DNA of 64,000 bases from Pipra filicauda. Taxonomy: Eukaryota; Chordata; Aves; Passeriformes; Pipridae. Shown one piece after another: positions 38,101 to 53,100 of the stretch. Position numbers and translations under genes: made by a program. The stretch covers positions 620,001 to 684,000 of the forward strand of contig NW_024104430.1 in the NCBI RefSeq assembly GCF_003945595.2, in the 5' to 3' direction. Positions within the stretch are counted from its first letter, which is position 1; each line of letters opens with the position of its first letter. The notes under the pieces were generated by a model. The model was not told the origin of the DNA and searched no databases. It saw only the letters and a program-made list of their open reading frames with translations.

Positions 38101-41100
38101 CAGTTTTAAGTTAGAATTTATAAAAATTAGTCTCTTTCTGTGCCTAAATGCAGATTTGCAAATCTGTTTGTAGATGATAAGAATTTTATATTTGTTGGCT
38201 ACGTACACTATTTTGTGTATAAAGTTCCAATTATTTTACTTTGAATGTAAATAATAAGGTGTCATAAATGGAACAGAGTTTCACACAAAGAAAAGATTAA
38301 TAGAATTTTCCATTATAATAACACAGTTTCCAGCTGCTGTATTCCAATTTTCCTTTTACTTAACAAGAAAAACAGCATTAGCATCCATGGATTTATTATT
38401 CTGCATGCTGGCAATAGTTATACTGTGTGCCATCTTGGGCTCAGCAGTTTTTGTTCTGAGTAGTTGTAATCCATTCATGTAGCCTTGTTGTGAGTTGGCT
38501 AATTGAACTTTTGAGAGTGGAATTTTTCAGGACACCTTAATTGGGGTAGAGCAGTTTACCAACAAAATTTTACTCTGTTAATTCTGCTGTTATATTTTCT
38601 CTGAGAGACAATCTTGTTCTTGAATACTGGCATTTATATTTCTAATGTTGGGGGAGGAGAGGTGTTGATGTTATTATATTTTAACATTTTTCTTTTTAAA
38701 TTGGCAACAGACTGTGATGGTGGTGATAATTTTCACAATACGATCATTGCTCTTTTAAAGACTAGGAACTCTGTTAACTAACAACACAAAAGCAATTAAG
38801 CCAAATATTTTCTCTTTTCAAACTTTATTGCATTCATAATGAACATCCTTAGCAGGAAGTAGAGACTGCTAGTGATTGTTGCTGCTTCTATTATGTGTTT
38901 ATATACCTCTCTGTATTGATACTAATTTCTTTCACAAGACTACAGAGAATTATATAAGCAAGATCATTTTTGTGTCTTACAATGGTTCTGGCAGAGACTC
39001 CTGACCTTAATTTATGCTTTTTCTCCCCCTTGATAAGAATAAAATCAGTGTTCTGACCCAAAGTTCATGGAGGTAGTGCCAACCTTTTTCAAGATTTTTC
39101 TTGGGACCTAGGAGAAAACCATCCTGTATTACTTATCTCCTTTTTTAACTTCTTTGCTTCAGTAACCAGTGAAGAATGCTTGTATCTCTCGTAGGTCTTT
39201 TTTTGATGGTTGACAATTTTTTCTACTTTTTTTTTTTGCAATATTTTGCTTCTTGAAGGGTTGCACACCTATTGACAGTATCAATGTTTGCTGTCTCTAT
39301 GTATACTTTCTGTTCTAATGCAGCTTTTAATAAATTTTTGTTCCTCTTATAATGAATACCATATTCAGTAGTAGTTTGGCAATGAATCTGATGCTGTATT
39401 TTGGAAAACCCTGCATTTAAGTGGACATTGCACTTTCCCAAGTATGATTTTGCTGTTGTTATATACATATAATAGCTGGTTTCTTTTTAAATTGTATTCT
39501 TACTTTTCTTCCTCCTTTTATTTGGAGATACTTGAGGTATTTTTGTAAAAGTCATCAAATCAGTCCTTGTAGGCCGTGTATGTCTGATGAAACAGGTTTA
39601 TTTCTGTTCTTGAAAGATTTCCTTTGGGCACCAGTTATGGGTCATCATTCCATGCATTGCTTTTTTTCTCTGCTGTTAGTTTTTGCCTCTGCTGTGTCTA
39701 TGTGTGGCTCTTTTGAAAGAGTTTTACGTGCAGTTTGTCTCAGCATAACGCAAGGTGTTTGAGAGGAAAACCCAGTTTATTTGTCAGTCCATTCTTTCTA
39801 TCTAACATCCATGTGAATTTATTCATGACCTCTGTCATTATATGTATGTACAGAGTAACACAGCATTGCATTCTCCCAGCTCATTAATGCGTGTTCTCTG
39901 ACCTGGTGTAATCCATCCCCGTGTCACCTCTGCTCTCCAGAGGTTGGCTTTGTGCTAGTCCTTTGCAGCAGTGCTGTGCTTGCGGGTGCTGAGCTGACTG
40001 GGTTTGCTGCCAAGCAGCTCAGCCCTGGGCACTGACAGTCTGCTCTGCATAAATATGAGTTCACTCAGGTTCCCTTTCACAGGGTCACCGTGTACAACAA
40101 ATTGCCTGCTCATGTGAGGGCATCTTTTGGAATGTCAAAATGATGCTCTGCTTTAATCACTCCATTTGTGTGTAGTATAAACTGACACAGAGTACAACTA
40201 CTAAAATAGACCCTTATTTGATTACTGATTGGTAATAAGTGGGATAATCTTTGTTGGATTGAGATGTTTTATGAGTTTAAAGCTGGTATTGGTCATTTGA
40301 GAACATTCCTAAGCACAAGAAAAAATTTACACTGGTACTGGAAGAAGAATGGAGTGAAAGATAATGTGTGTTTAGTGAAAAAATTGGGATTATAACATAT
40401 CAGAAGGTCCGAAGTATGAGAAATTAATGTGTTTAAGGTGGAACACAAGTATACTGAGACATAATTTCGTTTGAATAAATTGTTCTATGGTAAAGGTTTT
40501 TTTGTTTGTTTGTTTTTTAATTTACATACAGAAATCTCCTTTGACCTGTCTCTTCAGGCCAAAAGCGTATACCCACACATGCCCATAAAGTGACATAACC
40601 TTAGATAATGTCACCATTCTGCTACAAGACCATTACTACAAAAAGTTACACCGTGTGAAATGGTGGATCTTTTTATGCTAGAACTAAGTCTTCTCTATAG
40701 TGTTATATTATGATTGGACTAACAAAATGTTATTTGCTTTGTGGCTCAGGGGAGATGGAGCCACAAAGAGCTTATCACAATATAAGAAATTTCTAGTCTT
40801 TAAAAATTAAAAACAGTGTTTCATGTGGGATGTATCTCTGGAAAATGAAAGTACTTGGGCCACTAAGGTATTGTAGCATATCTAATTGCTACCCTGCAGC
40901 CTAATAACTTGCATTGTTATTATTGTGGTAGATCATATTTTTATTATATTTATTCTTCTCCCATTTTTAATTTTAACAATTTCATTTTTCATGAATGAAG
41001 GTATCTTAAGCGTAAAGAGCAAGAAGTAGTGTTGCTGTTTTGGTTTTGTGTGTTCTAGAACTTAAAACGTTTTATGTGGCAGTTGATGGCAAATTATACA

Positions 41101-44100
41101 GTATTGAAAAATTTAGTTTCTTAAAATGTTGAGTCGGCGTTGACTTTGCATAGTTTACTGTTTATCATGGTTTTACCTTTTCAACTATTAAGATAATGGG
41201 CAGCTTTTCAGTAACTCTGAAGTTGTCAAAGAAAAATGCCTTAAAGAGATGTCAAAATTTTCTTGAAGAAGTCACCCAAGCATAGAGAAGAGCTAACAGC
41301 AAAATTGGATTATATAGTTTATGTTTATTAAACTAAGCCTTGTTTTTCCCTAATCAAAACTCCTGGCTTTAAGAGTTGGCATTCCAGGATCTGTGGCTGG
41401 TACCTGTCTGCATTATACTGGTTAAAGCGCTCTCTACATAAATCCTTATGATTCTCCTGCCTCTCCCATAGGCAATAATACAAGATGATTAAGTTTTGTG
41501 TTAACATGGTTTTTCTCTCCTCATTGCCCTGGTTAATTGAAAAATGGCTATGTGTTCTAACTTCGGAGTTTCTACTAAGAGGGGAAGAAGAAATGCAATA
41601 TTCTAAGATTTATCACAAAGCAGTTGAAGTTATTCACTTCTTAACCTATTCCCTTTTCTAATACCGTAGTTCAAAATTTTCATATTTTCTTTTTCTTCTT
41701 TCTGTTATAATTGCAGCTTTCGTGGACTAAAGAAGATATTCCTGTTTGACCCGAATGTTTCTGTATTTGTATGTAACAAAAAGGAAGGCAGAATACTTAT
41801 TTTTCTCTGGATACTTTTCAGTAGATATTTAGTTTACCTTTCTCTTCATAGTATCTTCCATACTGAAATTGTGAGCTTTAGTTCTCTGCTTTATATTCTA
41901 ATTGTATACACAAGAAATTACATTTCATTGATAGTCTAACATTCCTAAGCATAGCCCAAGAGAGTTACAATACCCAGTACCCATTCATTCTTTCTGTGTT
42001 GGATCCTACATATACCTTACTTGTCTCCTATTTCTTTAAAGTAGTCTTCTTGTGCTGTGAATTAAAAACAGGCCTGCTTTTGAAAAAAAAACAACTCTGT
42101 AAGTTTAGGCTCTACTGAGATTTGATCTGAGCTTCCTAGAAATTTTTCTCACTAACATCTTGAAATCCTCAACTTATCTGAGTCTTCTTGACTTGGCAGC
42201 TGATTTGATAGAGCTTATCAATAACTTTTCCAAAAAAACTTTCTTTACGACATTCTTTTTTTAGAGGTGAGCACAGCATGGAAATACATAATTCAGAAAG
42301 GTTGTATTTGTACTCCTGAGTTGTTACAAGGTGCCCAGTACATGGGCAGTGTACCATATCACAGGTGTAATACAGTGTACCTTACAGATACTGCACTTTC
42401 CTTAGATAGAAGTAAAGGAGTTGGCACACATGTTGTGAAATCCCATAGTTCTGTTTAGATAACAGTAACTACTCCCTTCCCTCAAGCTATGGAAAAATAT
42501 TATTAATGATATAGGTCCAGAAGCGTAAATCATACATTCAACAAAATAGTTTACAAATATCAATGATTATAGGTATCATATAACTGTACCTAATGGTAGT
42601 CTAAGTTTGGAAAATGTATTACCGACTTGAATTGTCTGTAGTGGAGCCTTTGAAACAATTACAGACTACCACGGAATTTTTTTTTCACAGAATGATGATG
42701 ATGATGATGCAATTTAATGGCTTCAGTACTGACATTGTAGATGCTTCCCATTCTACAGTAGTTCAAGAGCTACTTAAGCTCCTCTTGTGAGTCCACTGAA
42801 GAGAGTTAAATTTTCAAGAGACATGCTAGATTTTCTATAATGAATAGTAATAGGGTAGAGAGCACTGTCAGAAGAAATTCCTCTCCTAAAGAAAACAGCT
42901 TTAATTTTTGTGTAATTTCAATTTTATTCATTACTGGCAAAATTTTAAAGTTGTATTAAATAGAAGTTCATAACAGAAATGATGACAGGCTGACAGCCCT
43001 GTGGCAATACCACCATGAACTGTGTCAACCTAACACAAGGAAAAAAACCTTCCAACTTCTTTGCTTATGACAAGGTCAGTGACTAAAGATAACCTTTACA
43101 TTAGAGAGGGTAGACAGTAGCCATGGTCAACAGTGTTCAGCTCTGTTTTATTTGGTTTCAACAGTCTCTACAACTGGATTCTTTTATTAGTAGTTAGATT
43201 TGCTCTTCAGGCAATGGAAAAAAAAAGGCATTTCAGCTTGCTGATGGAATACCAGGTTTGCATTTTTGTGCAAAGTTTTCAATCTCTTTGAAAACTACTA
43301 TCCAGTGGTTATTAGAAAGGTGTGGCCTACAATTCATTTGCTTCTTTTCAGAGGAGAAAAGCCTTTGGTTTTTTATTATTATTATTGCAACTTGTACACC
43401 TCACAATTATTTTTTCCTTACATTTAGGAAACGTGTAAGTTATCCTGTTTAACTGGAAATGAAGCTCTAACTGTATGCCTATGACAGGTTAGTTCTTCTA
43501 ACGGTTTAAAAACACAATGAGTCAAAAGGTATGGGACTTCTTTATCTAAAAGTCATTTAGGTTCGGTAGCTCAGTTCAGTGTATGCAGCAAATGAAGCAG
43601 GCAGTTTCTCTTGCTGATTGTAAGCTTGATTTTAGATCAAGCAAAAGGAAATTACTGAAATGGGGTTAGGGAAGCGATTTATTGAACAGCAGTTGTTACA
43701 AATGGTATTTTTCAGAGTTATTTCATGAGGTAGACTCACGAGTAGAAGGTAACTTCTACTTCATTCTAGATTTTGTATGTCAAATCTGTTTGGATACCCC
43801 TGAATACAGCTGTTCATATTTGGTTTTATACTTATTATATATAGTTGCATAAGTGATACTTCTATTAATTGTTTCTAGCTATAGATTTTTTCCATACCTT
43901 GTAAGGTGATGGAGGCTAATTTTTTTCCTAATTTCCTTAAACATCTTGCCCCTTGGTAGCAGCTACCTGCAATGCACCTTCAAAAGCAATTTTCACATTT
44001 ATAAGCAGTATGATAGAAAATAAATTTTTTCTTTTTTTGTAAATCTAAATTCAGGTTAAATTCTGTGGAATTGGAAATGTATACCTTATTGCACATGTTT

Positions 44101-47100
44101 ATATTCAGAAACTGTGAGCTTGTTTGTTTCTTGCTTGTACTGTTGTGACTTAATTGATTTCATTAGATTTTTACCTCATTCTGAGTAGTGAGAGAAAGGC
44201 GACTGGATTTTTTTTTCCTTCTTTAGTTTTTAGATAGAGGAAAGGAAGTTGGGGCTGTTATTGAAAATAAAGTAAAAAATCTCCTCTGCCTACTTATTGA
44301 GCATATAATTTACCAGCCTACCTTTTGCAAGCGCTGTTGCAGTAGAACTAAGCACACTCCAGTGTAGTAACTCCTGTGTCAGGCTTATTAAATTCCAGCC
44401 ACAGGAGAGTGAAGCTGTTTGTGTCTCAAGATGTAAACTTTGACCTCAGCTTGCAGAACTGAGGTAGAAGGAAAGAAAGATTGAGTGAAAGTGGAATGAC
44501 TTCTAGTTCAGTTCACAGTATCTCTTTTTATTTTTATCCCATTACTCATATGGAAGATGAAATGATAGACTAAAGTTTCTTGCACCGTGTGAGCCTCCGA
44601 ACACATATTTTTTATTTCATTTAGCTGGATGTACAGTAGTGTTTCTTGTAACTCTAAGCTGTCACACTCAAAACAGAGTCATAACATAACATTTCCATTA
44701 TGTCCAGAACCACTCTCTAGCAAAAGAAGATTCAACCCCTCCCCTTTGAGATAGCTGAAAATATAACCTTAATAGCTACTGTTGGAGAGTCTCCTTCCAG
44801 CTTTCTGTTTCTCCTGTAGTCCTCATATGAATTGGGTTCACTGACATGTTGGTGAGATTTTCTATCTGAACCTTTTAGTAATCACTGTATTCTTACAGGA
44901 TTGTAGTGTGGATAAGTTTTTTGTCTTCTTATAAAACATCTCTGGTACTGTTTTATTATTTTCCCCCTGTTTTAAACGAGGTAGTAGAGTTTAGGTTAAA
45001 TGGATTTTGATGTTTGAAGACCTTATGCTACTTTAGAATTGTCATAATATGCTAAAATAATACAAAGTCAGTTTGATCCAAGCATGGGAGTTGAGAGTTC
45101 TCAATCACCTCCTCTCTGCCAGGAAATACCACTCTTAGAAAAGCTTTAAAAGCTAAAATATTTTTACTTGAAAGTGAGGACTGGGTCCAGTACATAAACC
45201 TTTAGGCACCTAATATGTGCCAAATTTTTATGTTCTGTGTGCCACTTCTACTACAAGAAAATAATTTTTATGTGCAGTAAAGATATTGATGCAGTTTTTT
45301 GCAGATGAATGTCCCTGGGATGGTTTCAAAATGAGGTGATTTGAAGGCCTTTCACAGGTATTTTCATCAAATGTTTAATTTTGAATTGTCTCTTCCATCT
45401 CTTACAGGAACTGTAGTCAATGCCTCATATTTATATTTGTTTTTCAGGCTTCCTAATCAATCTGCATCTGCCATATTAAGTAGATAGGAAGTAGAATTTT
45501 AAGGAAACAATTTTCACAACAGAAGCCTAGCTTAAAATATGCTGATAAGATTTTACAGTTAATAAAGGCTATTTTTAGTGTGATATATACTGGTATTACT
45601 AGGTAGACTAAATTGTCTATACAGAGAGGCTAAAGTTTTCCAGCAAAATTTCAAATACATACTGGGAGGAAAACTATACCTCTCTTCAGTAGCAGGTCTG
45701 AGAATTAGTGTGTTAATACTCATGAGGAAAATAAAGAGAATCCCATTATAAAACTGTTATTGCATACTGAACTCTGTGTCAGTTTATTGGGGAATATTAC
45801 AAAAGTCTAGTACGGAAACAGACTGCAGCTGAGTAGCTTAATTGCCTGGGAATAGGAAAAGTTCCTTTTGCCATACGGGGTGTTCCCAGTGCACAGCATC
45901 TGCAGTTCAGATTTTGGAGTACAAATGGTATTTTAGCTCAGAAACACAAAAGCATTGTGTGTTGGATGGAGCTTTGAGCAACCTGATCCAATGCAAGATA
46001 TCCTTGCCCCTGACAGGGGGGTTGGACTAAGTGATACTTCAAGGTCCTTTCCAACCCAAATTTTCTGTGGTTTAGGTACCTATCTCTCAGTGCTTTGATG
46101 GGGCTTAGTTAAAAGCTTCCATGGCCAAGTATAAGTTTTTATTTCACTCTGCTAATTATAAGCAAGCTGATTATATTCTAAAGCAAATGACAGTCTTCCA
46201 GTAGTTCTGTGCTTCTACTCATCTTGTTAGGAAACAAGAAGAACTCATGTACCATCATTCATGATAGCCCACTAACTTTGAGTGGTCCTGCTTTGGGCTG
46301 CAGGCTGTATTTGGTCTGAGAGTCAGTTAGGACTTGCCTCTGGATTACTGCTAAGTCTGGAGGTAGGACAACTCTCACAGTCTCTGTGTGAAGTTTTTCA
46401 ACGCTCTGTGAGAATAACCTCTCTGCTCTGATCCTCAGCCCCACATGAGAGGCAAGGGCTGTGGTCATGTAACTTCAGAGAAGCCTGTGGCTCGCCTGTA
46501 GGAAGTCCACTGTTATGTGGTATTGGAATTTCATTATATTGGTATCTATACCATGGTTTTGAGGTTCCTTCTACAGTTTTCAAACAGGTATTACAGTTTA
46601 TAAAACAATTTTCAGTTTGCTGTATCACACTTATGAATCTCAAAGATCTGATTCTCGTTTTTTTTTTTTTTTTTTTTTTTTTTGTAATTTAGGTTATGGT
46701 TAGGATTAGGAGTTCTTGGTATATAACTGTTAAAGAGTCACTGTGATCGGGTCTTGCAGTATTCTGACTCTTTCCTCTTGATTGTAGATCGTCAGCCATG
46801 ATGGGACATCCTCACTCTGGGAGAATCAAGCTATTTGATGATGTTTGATTTTCTGCTCTTGGTGTTATCACCACAGAGAAATTACTCCATCAGCAGATTT
46901 ACTTCAAAAATTTTGGGTGCTCTTGAGTGGACAGAAGCGATTAGCTTTATTAATCTGTAGTTCTTTACACTTCCTTTGTGGTAGTATGTTTGACACATTG
47001 CTGCAATTAAGTTTAGAACATTGTCCAAGATCATAGTGGAAAAATAATGGGTTTGTTTTCTGTTGAAGTCACTCTGTCTTTTGAAATGTTTCCACTGTTG

Positions 47101-50100
47101 AGGAAACTGACTTTTTGACGGTGTTACAGAAAGTGATTTAGAAACATATAACAGTGAAAGTCTTCAATTTGCAACTTGATTAAGCCTTTTATATATGTGT
47201 ATATCTATCTATCTAACTACCTATCTATCTATCTATCTATCTGTAGTCTCCGGGGCAGGAAAAAGCTTTCTGAGAATAAGGAAATCAGTATTTTTAAGAA
47301 AGCTATGGTGCGCTGAGGAGAATTTCCTGTATGGTATCATTTTGTTGGGGTTTTTTTGAGGAAGGAAAAAAATTTTCTGACCCTTCTTTCCACTCTCATG
47401 ACTATTCTTTTTTCCATTGTTGCTCTTTTAGGTTGTGGGTTAAACAGAACAGATCTGGGATGGTTCAGGAAAGGTTATGTTTTTTATAGCTTTTCCTCAA
47501 GAAAGTATATATTTGTATTGGGTGTGTGAAGCAAGGTTTTGGTAGTTGGAAGGGGTGGGTTGTGGAGTGGGCTGTTGAGGTGGCTTTGTGAAAAGCTGCC
47601 AGAGCTTCCCCAGTGTCCAACAGAACCAATGCCAGCCCACTGCAAGATGGATCTGCTGCTGGCCAAGGCTGAGCCCATCGTCTGGGGGTGACAGATTTAA
47701 GAAGGTAAAAAAACTGCTGCGCAACAGCAGCAAGGACAGAGGAGCAAGAATATGTGAGAGGAACAGCCTTGCAGACACCAAGGTCAGTGAAGAAGGAGGG
47801 GGAGGAGGTGTTCCAGGCGCTGGAGCAGAGATTCTCCTAAAGCCTGTAGTGCAGACTATGGTGAGGCAGCTGTACCCCTAAATCCCATGGAGGTCCACAG
47901 TGGAGCAGATATTCACCTGCAGCCCCTGGAGGACCCCATGCTGAAGCAGGTGAATGAAGAAGGCTGTGATCCTGTGGGAACTGCATGCTGGAGTGGGTTT
48001 GCTGGCAGGACCTGTGACCCTGCAGGGCACCCATGCTGGAACTGTCTTCCTGAAGGACTGCAACCCCTGGAAGGGACCCATGCTGGGGCAGTTGGTGAAG
48101 AACTACAGTCCATGGGAAGGACTCAGACTGTGATAAGTTCATGGAGGTCTGTCTGCAGGGGCAGGGACCCCACAATGGAGCAGGGGAAGAGTGTGAGGAG
48201 TCCTTCCCCTGCAGAGGAATGAGCGGCAGGGACTTGATGAACTAAAGGCAACCTTCCTTCCCTGCCCACCTGTGCTGCTGCAGTGGACAAGGTAGAGAAC
48301 GTGGGAGTAAAATTAAGCCCAGGAAGAAGGGATGGGTGCAGGGAAGGTGTTTTAAGATTTGATGTTATTTCATATTCCCCTACTCTGATTTGATTCGTAT
48401 AATTTCCCCAAGCTGAATCTGTTTTGCTTGTGATGGTAGCTGGTGAGTGATCTCTCCCTACCCTTATCTTGATCCACAAGTCTTTCATTGTATTTTCTCT
48501 CCCCAGTTCAGCTTAGAAGGGAAGTGACAGAGCAGTTTGGGTTGGGTACCTGACATCCAGCCAGGTTTAACCCTCCAGAATTTTCACTAAGAAGATATCG
48601 TTGGTTATTCTTCTGCTGAATTTGATAATACAGTGATCCTTCTGGTTTCATCTATTTTGTGTGGTATTTTATCCACATGCCTTGGAGCATCTAATTCCAA
48701 AACAACTTTATAAACCCTGTTTTGTGTTCCTCGGGTCTGTGAACTGCTGCTATGTGTTGTCAGCAACATCTCAAGAAGAGGAGGTACCCCCTTGGTGAAA
48801 GGCTAACTTCTTGTGAACATGTTATAAGCTGATAGTGTGTTCAGAGCTGGCAATTACTCCTCTGGTTGAGAACATTCCTTGTGTAACACTGTTGCCTTGG
48901 TATAGTCGCTCATATGTTAATGGTGGTGTAACTGTGACCTGACTCCAGTCTCCTCATACACATTTTAAGAAGCTGCTTCACTGTTAACTGTAGGTTTCGA
49001 TCCTACAGGCGGGATTTTTTAGGCACCATATCAACTGCTGTTTGCATAGTTCTATTTTTAATGGTTAAGGCTCTGCGTAAGAGTTTAGGAAAGCATATCA
49101 GGCAGTTTCTGTGAATCAATGGCTTTTCTATTTTTAAGCTAATATGATGCTGTCACATAGGTGATGCTTAGTAAGTACAGTTTTAGAATGTTTTGCATTA
49201 AGTCATGTATATTGCCTGCTATTTCAAAGTTGGATTCCCTCGTGCTCTGGAATTGAAATACGGACTTCTCTTTACTTTTTCATGCGCTATTTTGTATTGT
49301 ACCAGAGTATTTGTTTACAGTTCCACATCAGAAGAACGTTTGCATGGTTTATTTGTGAACTGTTTCTTTCACTTCCCTGTGGCATTAAAAGGAAGGATAA
49401 GGTGTATATGAGAATACAAGACAGCATTAAGATAGGTCTGCTATATTAATGTAAACTAAAAGCCTTTTGAATTTGTTCAGAAGCTTCTTTCCCTCTCCCT
49501 AGAAGTAACATGTTTTTCTGCATATAAAATGAGAAATTGGCTTCCTCTGTAGCTGCCATTGAAGAATTCTCCCAGTAACATAAGCCCAGAGGGGCAAATA
49601 CGTGATACTCATTTGGGAACAGTTCCATGCAGCTGCTATTGTTTGGGCACCAAACATACTGTCTTTTTAGACCTGTTAGCAACAACCTGAATTCATAGTA
49701 GGATGTCTGAAATCAGAGAAGGGCAAACAGATTGACCGCACTGACTTAGCCAGTGGCAGTGTGTTTCTCTGGACTTAGTGAAGTAATCACTGTGTAACGT
49801 ATTCATCTATCTTAGAGTGTACTTATATTAATATTCAAGTACAATGAAAAAAAGAAGAAGGTTTGCAAAAATTAAAGCCCCAGAATACTTCTACCTGCTC
49901 CTTACTAAAATGAATAATGGATCATTTTCAGTGAATTTTTCTAAGCGCTAATCAAAAATATAATGATGTGCAGATCACTACTCAAATTGGAAGCAGTCAT
50001 TTTAATTTTCAGCAATTATAGTAATTTTTTTTTCTTTATCTTTGGAGGTTATGGTTTATCAGTCATGTAAAATGGTTTACTGAATAACTTGCTCTTTATA

Positions 50101-53100
50101 ACTACCTCATGATTTTGAAGTAGCTATTATTTGGTGTTTAGTGTTTATTTTAATAGAGACTTCACCTTCCTTTAACTTCCAAGTAACAATAAGATGAACT
50201 TAAGTGGTACTGGTTATGAGAGTAGATCAGCTGAAAGGTTAAAGACATGAATACTGCAGCAGCATTTCCTTTAGTTTGATGGTCCAGACTACCTTTAGGT
50301 TCAGCCCACCTGGTTGGGTACATCAGCACCACATGCCTTGACATTTAGGCATGGCTCAAATATTTTGGTTGAGCAATGCGTGAAAGGAGTGTTTATTTCA
50401 TCCTGCGACAGTGACTGAAATGGGTGTCTCTAAAATGATAAATTTAGATTTCATTTTTCTTCCTAAGCAAGTTCATGGAAGGAATCAGGGGGAATACTAC
50501 ATTAAAGAATAGAACATTCCTTTTCCTTGTCTTCAAAGAATAGAACATTCCTTTTTCTCCTTTTCTCCTTGGTAGGCTTTCTGTGCTAAGCAGTTTAAAC
50601 CACATCTCTTTAATGAACCGTTGAGTCAACAGGCGCCAGGTTGATTTGTATTCACTGGATTGTACTCATCCTGAGTTTTATTCTTTAAAAGACAGCTTTT
50701 GCCTGTAAAATACAGTGCTATGCATAGACTATATATAGGTAAATGTATAAAAATATATGCTTATATGCTTTATCTATATATACGCAAGCATATAAATGGA
50801 TTATATGTATAAAAGTGTATATATATATATATGACATAATAGCATAAAAAAATTAATGTGATGTTAGAAAAGTAGGCTCAGGCCCTTAGGGTGTTTGAAA
50901 GGCTGAGTTTCGTTTTCTGGACTAGTGCTGTAACACTTAGGCCATTGCACAACAGATAATTTCTGTTGCCTGCCTTCCTCATCCCAACTTTTGTTGAGCT
51001 GCTGTATGTGATTTTGAGGTCAACTGTGAAACTGCTGGGTTTTTTCTTCTATTAACCATCATAGGTAACCATAGTCATGCATTTTTAAACTGGCTTTCAT
51101 AGTAGTGAAAGTATGAATGAAAGGATGTTGGAAGTGCAAGACTGACCTTTTGCCACAAATTGCAAGATAAAATAAAAAATAAAATTTAAAAAACTTTCCC
51201 TTTATTTTCTGGTCTTTGCTAAGTCAGGAGCCTTCAGCTCTAATTCTTCAGTGGTTCCAAGTGGACTAAATTATTTTTTTGCAATTTCAGACCTGTTCCA
51301 GTGACATTTGTATAGTTGCTAGTATTTTGCATCGTTTATACTGGTTTTGTCTGTCCTGTTTGACTGCTGATACCTCAAGAGGAAAGTCTTAAATTCTCTC
51401 TGAAAGAAATTATAAGGATAGCAGAAGAATGGGGAATGAGTTATGCACAATGCTTTATTTAGTGACATAAAGTATTGCTTCCTCAGTGACCCTTTTTATT
51501 TTTTTGGTTTGGTGGTTTTGGGCTTTTTTTTTCTTTTTTTCCCTTTGATTGTTTTTGAGATGGAACTGTAATTGATAAGTTGTGGATAGTAATATCTTAA
51601 TTTCTTTTTTGTGTTGAGAGGATTTTCCTTGTTCCGTTCTGTTTGCTGTTCAGTAGCTTTTACCTTGCCAGTGGCTCTTCCTAAACTCTGTGATAGTCCA
51701 CATACCGTTAGGAATTGTGTTGGATGTCCCACTGCTTGATACTCATATCCTCAGTTATATGGATATTTCAAGAATCGGTTCACTTCTGTGACTGAATGAG
51801 CTACGGGCATGTACTGCCTGTGGGGAGAGAGGTTGTAGAATGGAAAGATTGATGAGTGATCCCTTTAGAGCACAGAGACTTATTGAAAGACATCCATTTC
51901 CTTGCTTTCACGTAGTGCTGCAGCATTTTTTATCCTCCTGAGTCTCACAAACTTGACACGACTGGTCAGTGAGCTGATCAGCCGTGTCTTTGTACGCTGG
52001 AGAGAGAGAGAGAGAGGGAAAGGAACCGTGAGCTCATGATTTTGCTGATGTTGAAATAGGTGGGCATGAGGACCATTGATTGAGTTCTGCATGTGATACT
52101 CGGGACTCGACAAAAGTCAGTCTTTTTGATGGGAAATCTGTCACTACTTTGGCTTTGCCATTACTCTGTTTAAATCCTATGTTCTTTAAAACTGTTCAGT
52201 TGATTCAGTGGGATAATAAGCACACAAGGGTCTGTGTTATATTTAAATCCAGAAATGAGAGAAAATGTGAATGTTGTTACTATTACTATAACTCCATGAT
52301 TAGAGGAAACATCTGATACTTTCTGGAGTCTTGATTGCCCCCACCATTCCAGCCGTTGTATAGATTTGTTTGCAAGTTTACGGTTTATGCTGTGCTAAAT
52401 ACCATCAATTGAGTTGCAAAAAGCAAAGGAAAAATTCACACTTCTATAATTATATTCTGATTTATAATTATATTTATTTCTTGTACCTCAGTTGAGCATT
52501 TCAGTAATATGTGTGTTTTTTTTACACAGTTGCATACCCCAAAGAGATTAAAGGAATATTGTGAAAGACTGATTGGAAAGCAAAATCAGTCTCTGTGTTC
52601 ATTCACTATTGATAGTGATGAAATCCAATGAGATTTTCTCAGTCTTGGGCCACAGTGTTGGTAAAAATGACTGTGTTTGAATTTGGCTAAATCAAATACT
52701 GAAAATGGTACTCTTCTACATTTAAATAGAAATCTACCTCACAGGTATGGATACAAGAAACCTGTTGCTTAAATTAAAATTCTTCTCCTTAACCATTTCA
52801 ATATCCCTAAAAAAACCAAACAAACAACAAAACAAAACTCTTGTTGAGTTTCAGTGTCTGGGATCTGATTTTGACTTACTAAAATATCTTGAATACACAA
52901 AATTAAAATTCTGTTTAAGACGGTTTGAACTCCTAGCAGAAGGATAAATCATAGGTGTATTTCATCTGGAAAGCTTAATGCAAAGTTGGGATGGGTTATT
53001 CAGACAAAGAACTCAAAACTAATGATTAAGATGAGCTACAGCTAAAAGAAGCTTTCATGCCAACTAACCCTACCTCCTTGATAAACTACAGATTATTTTA

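Noticed and set aside
47837..48222. Overlapping open frames of 110 codons or more on both strands
   Set aside because: They lie inside the repeat array of an LTR, overlap in opposite directions and lack any known domain.
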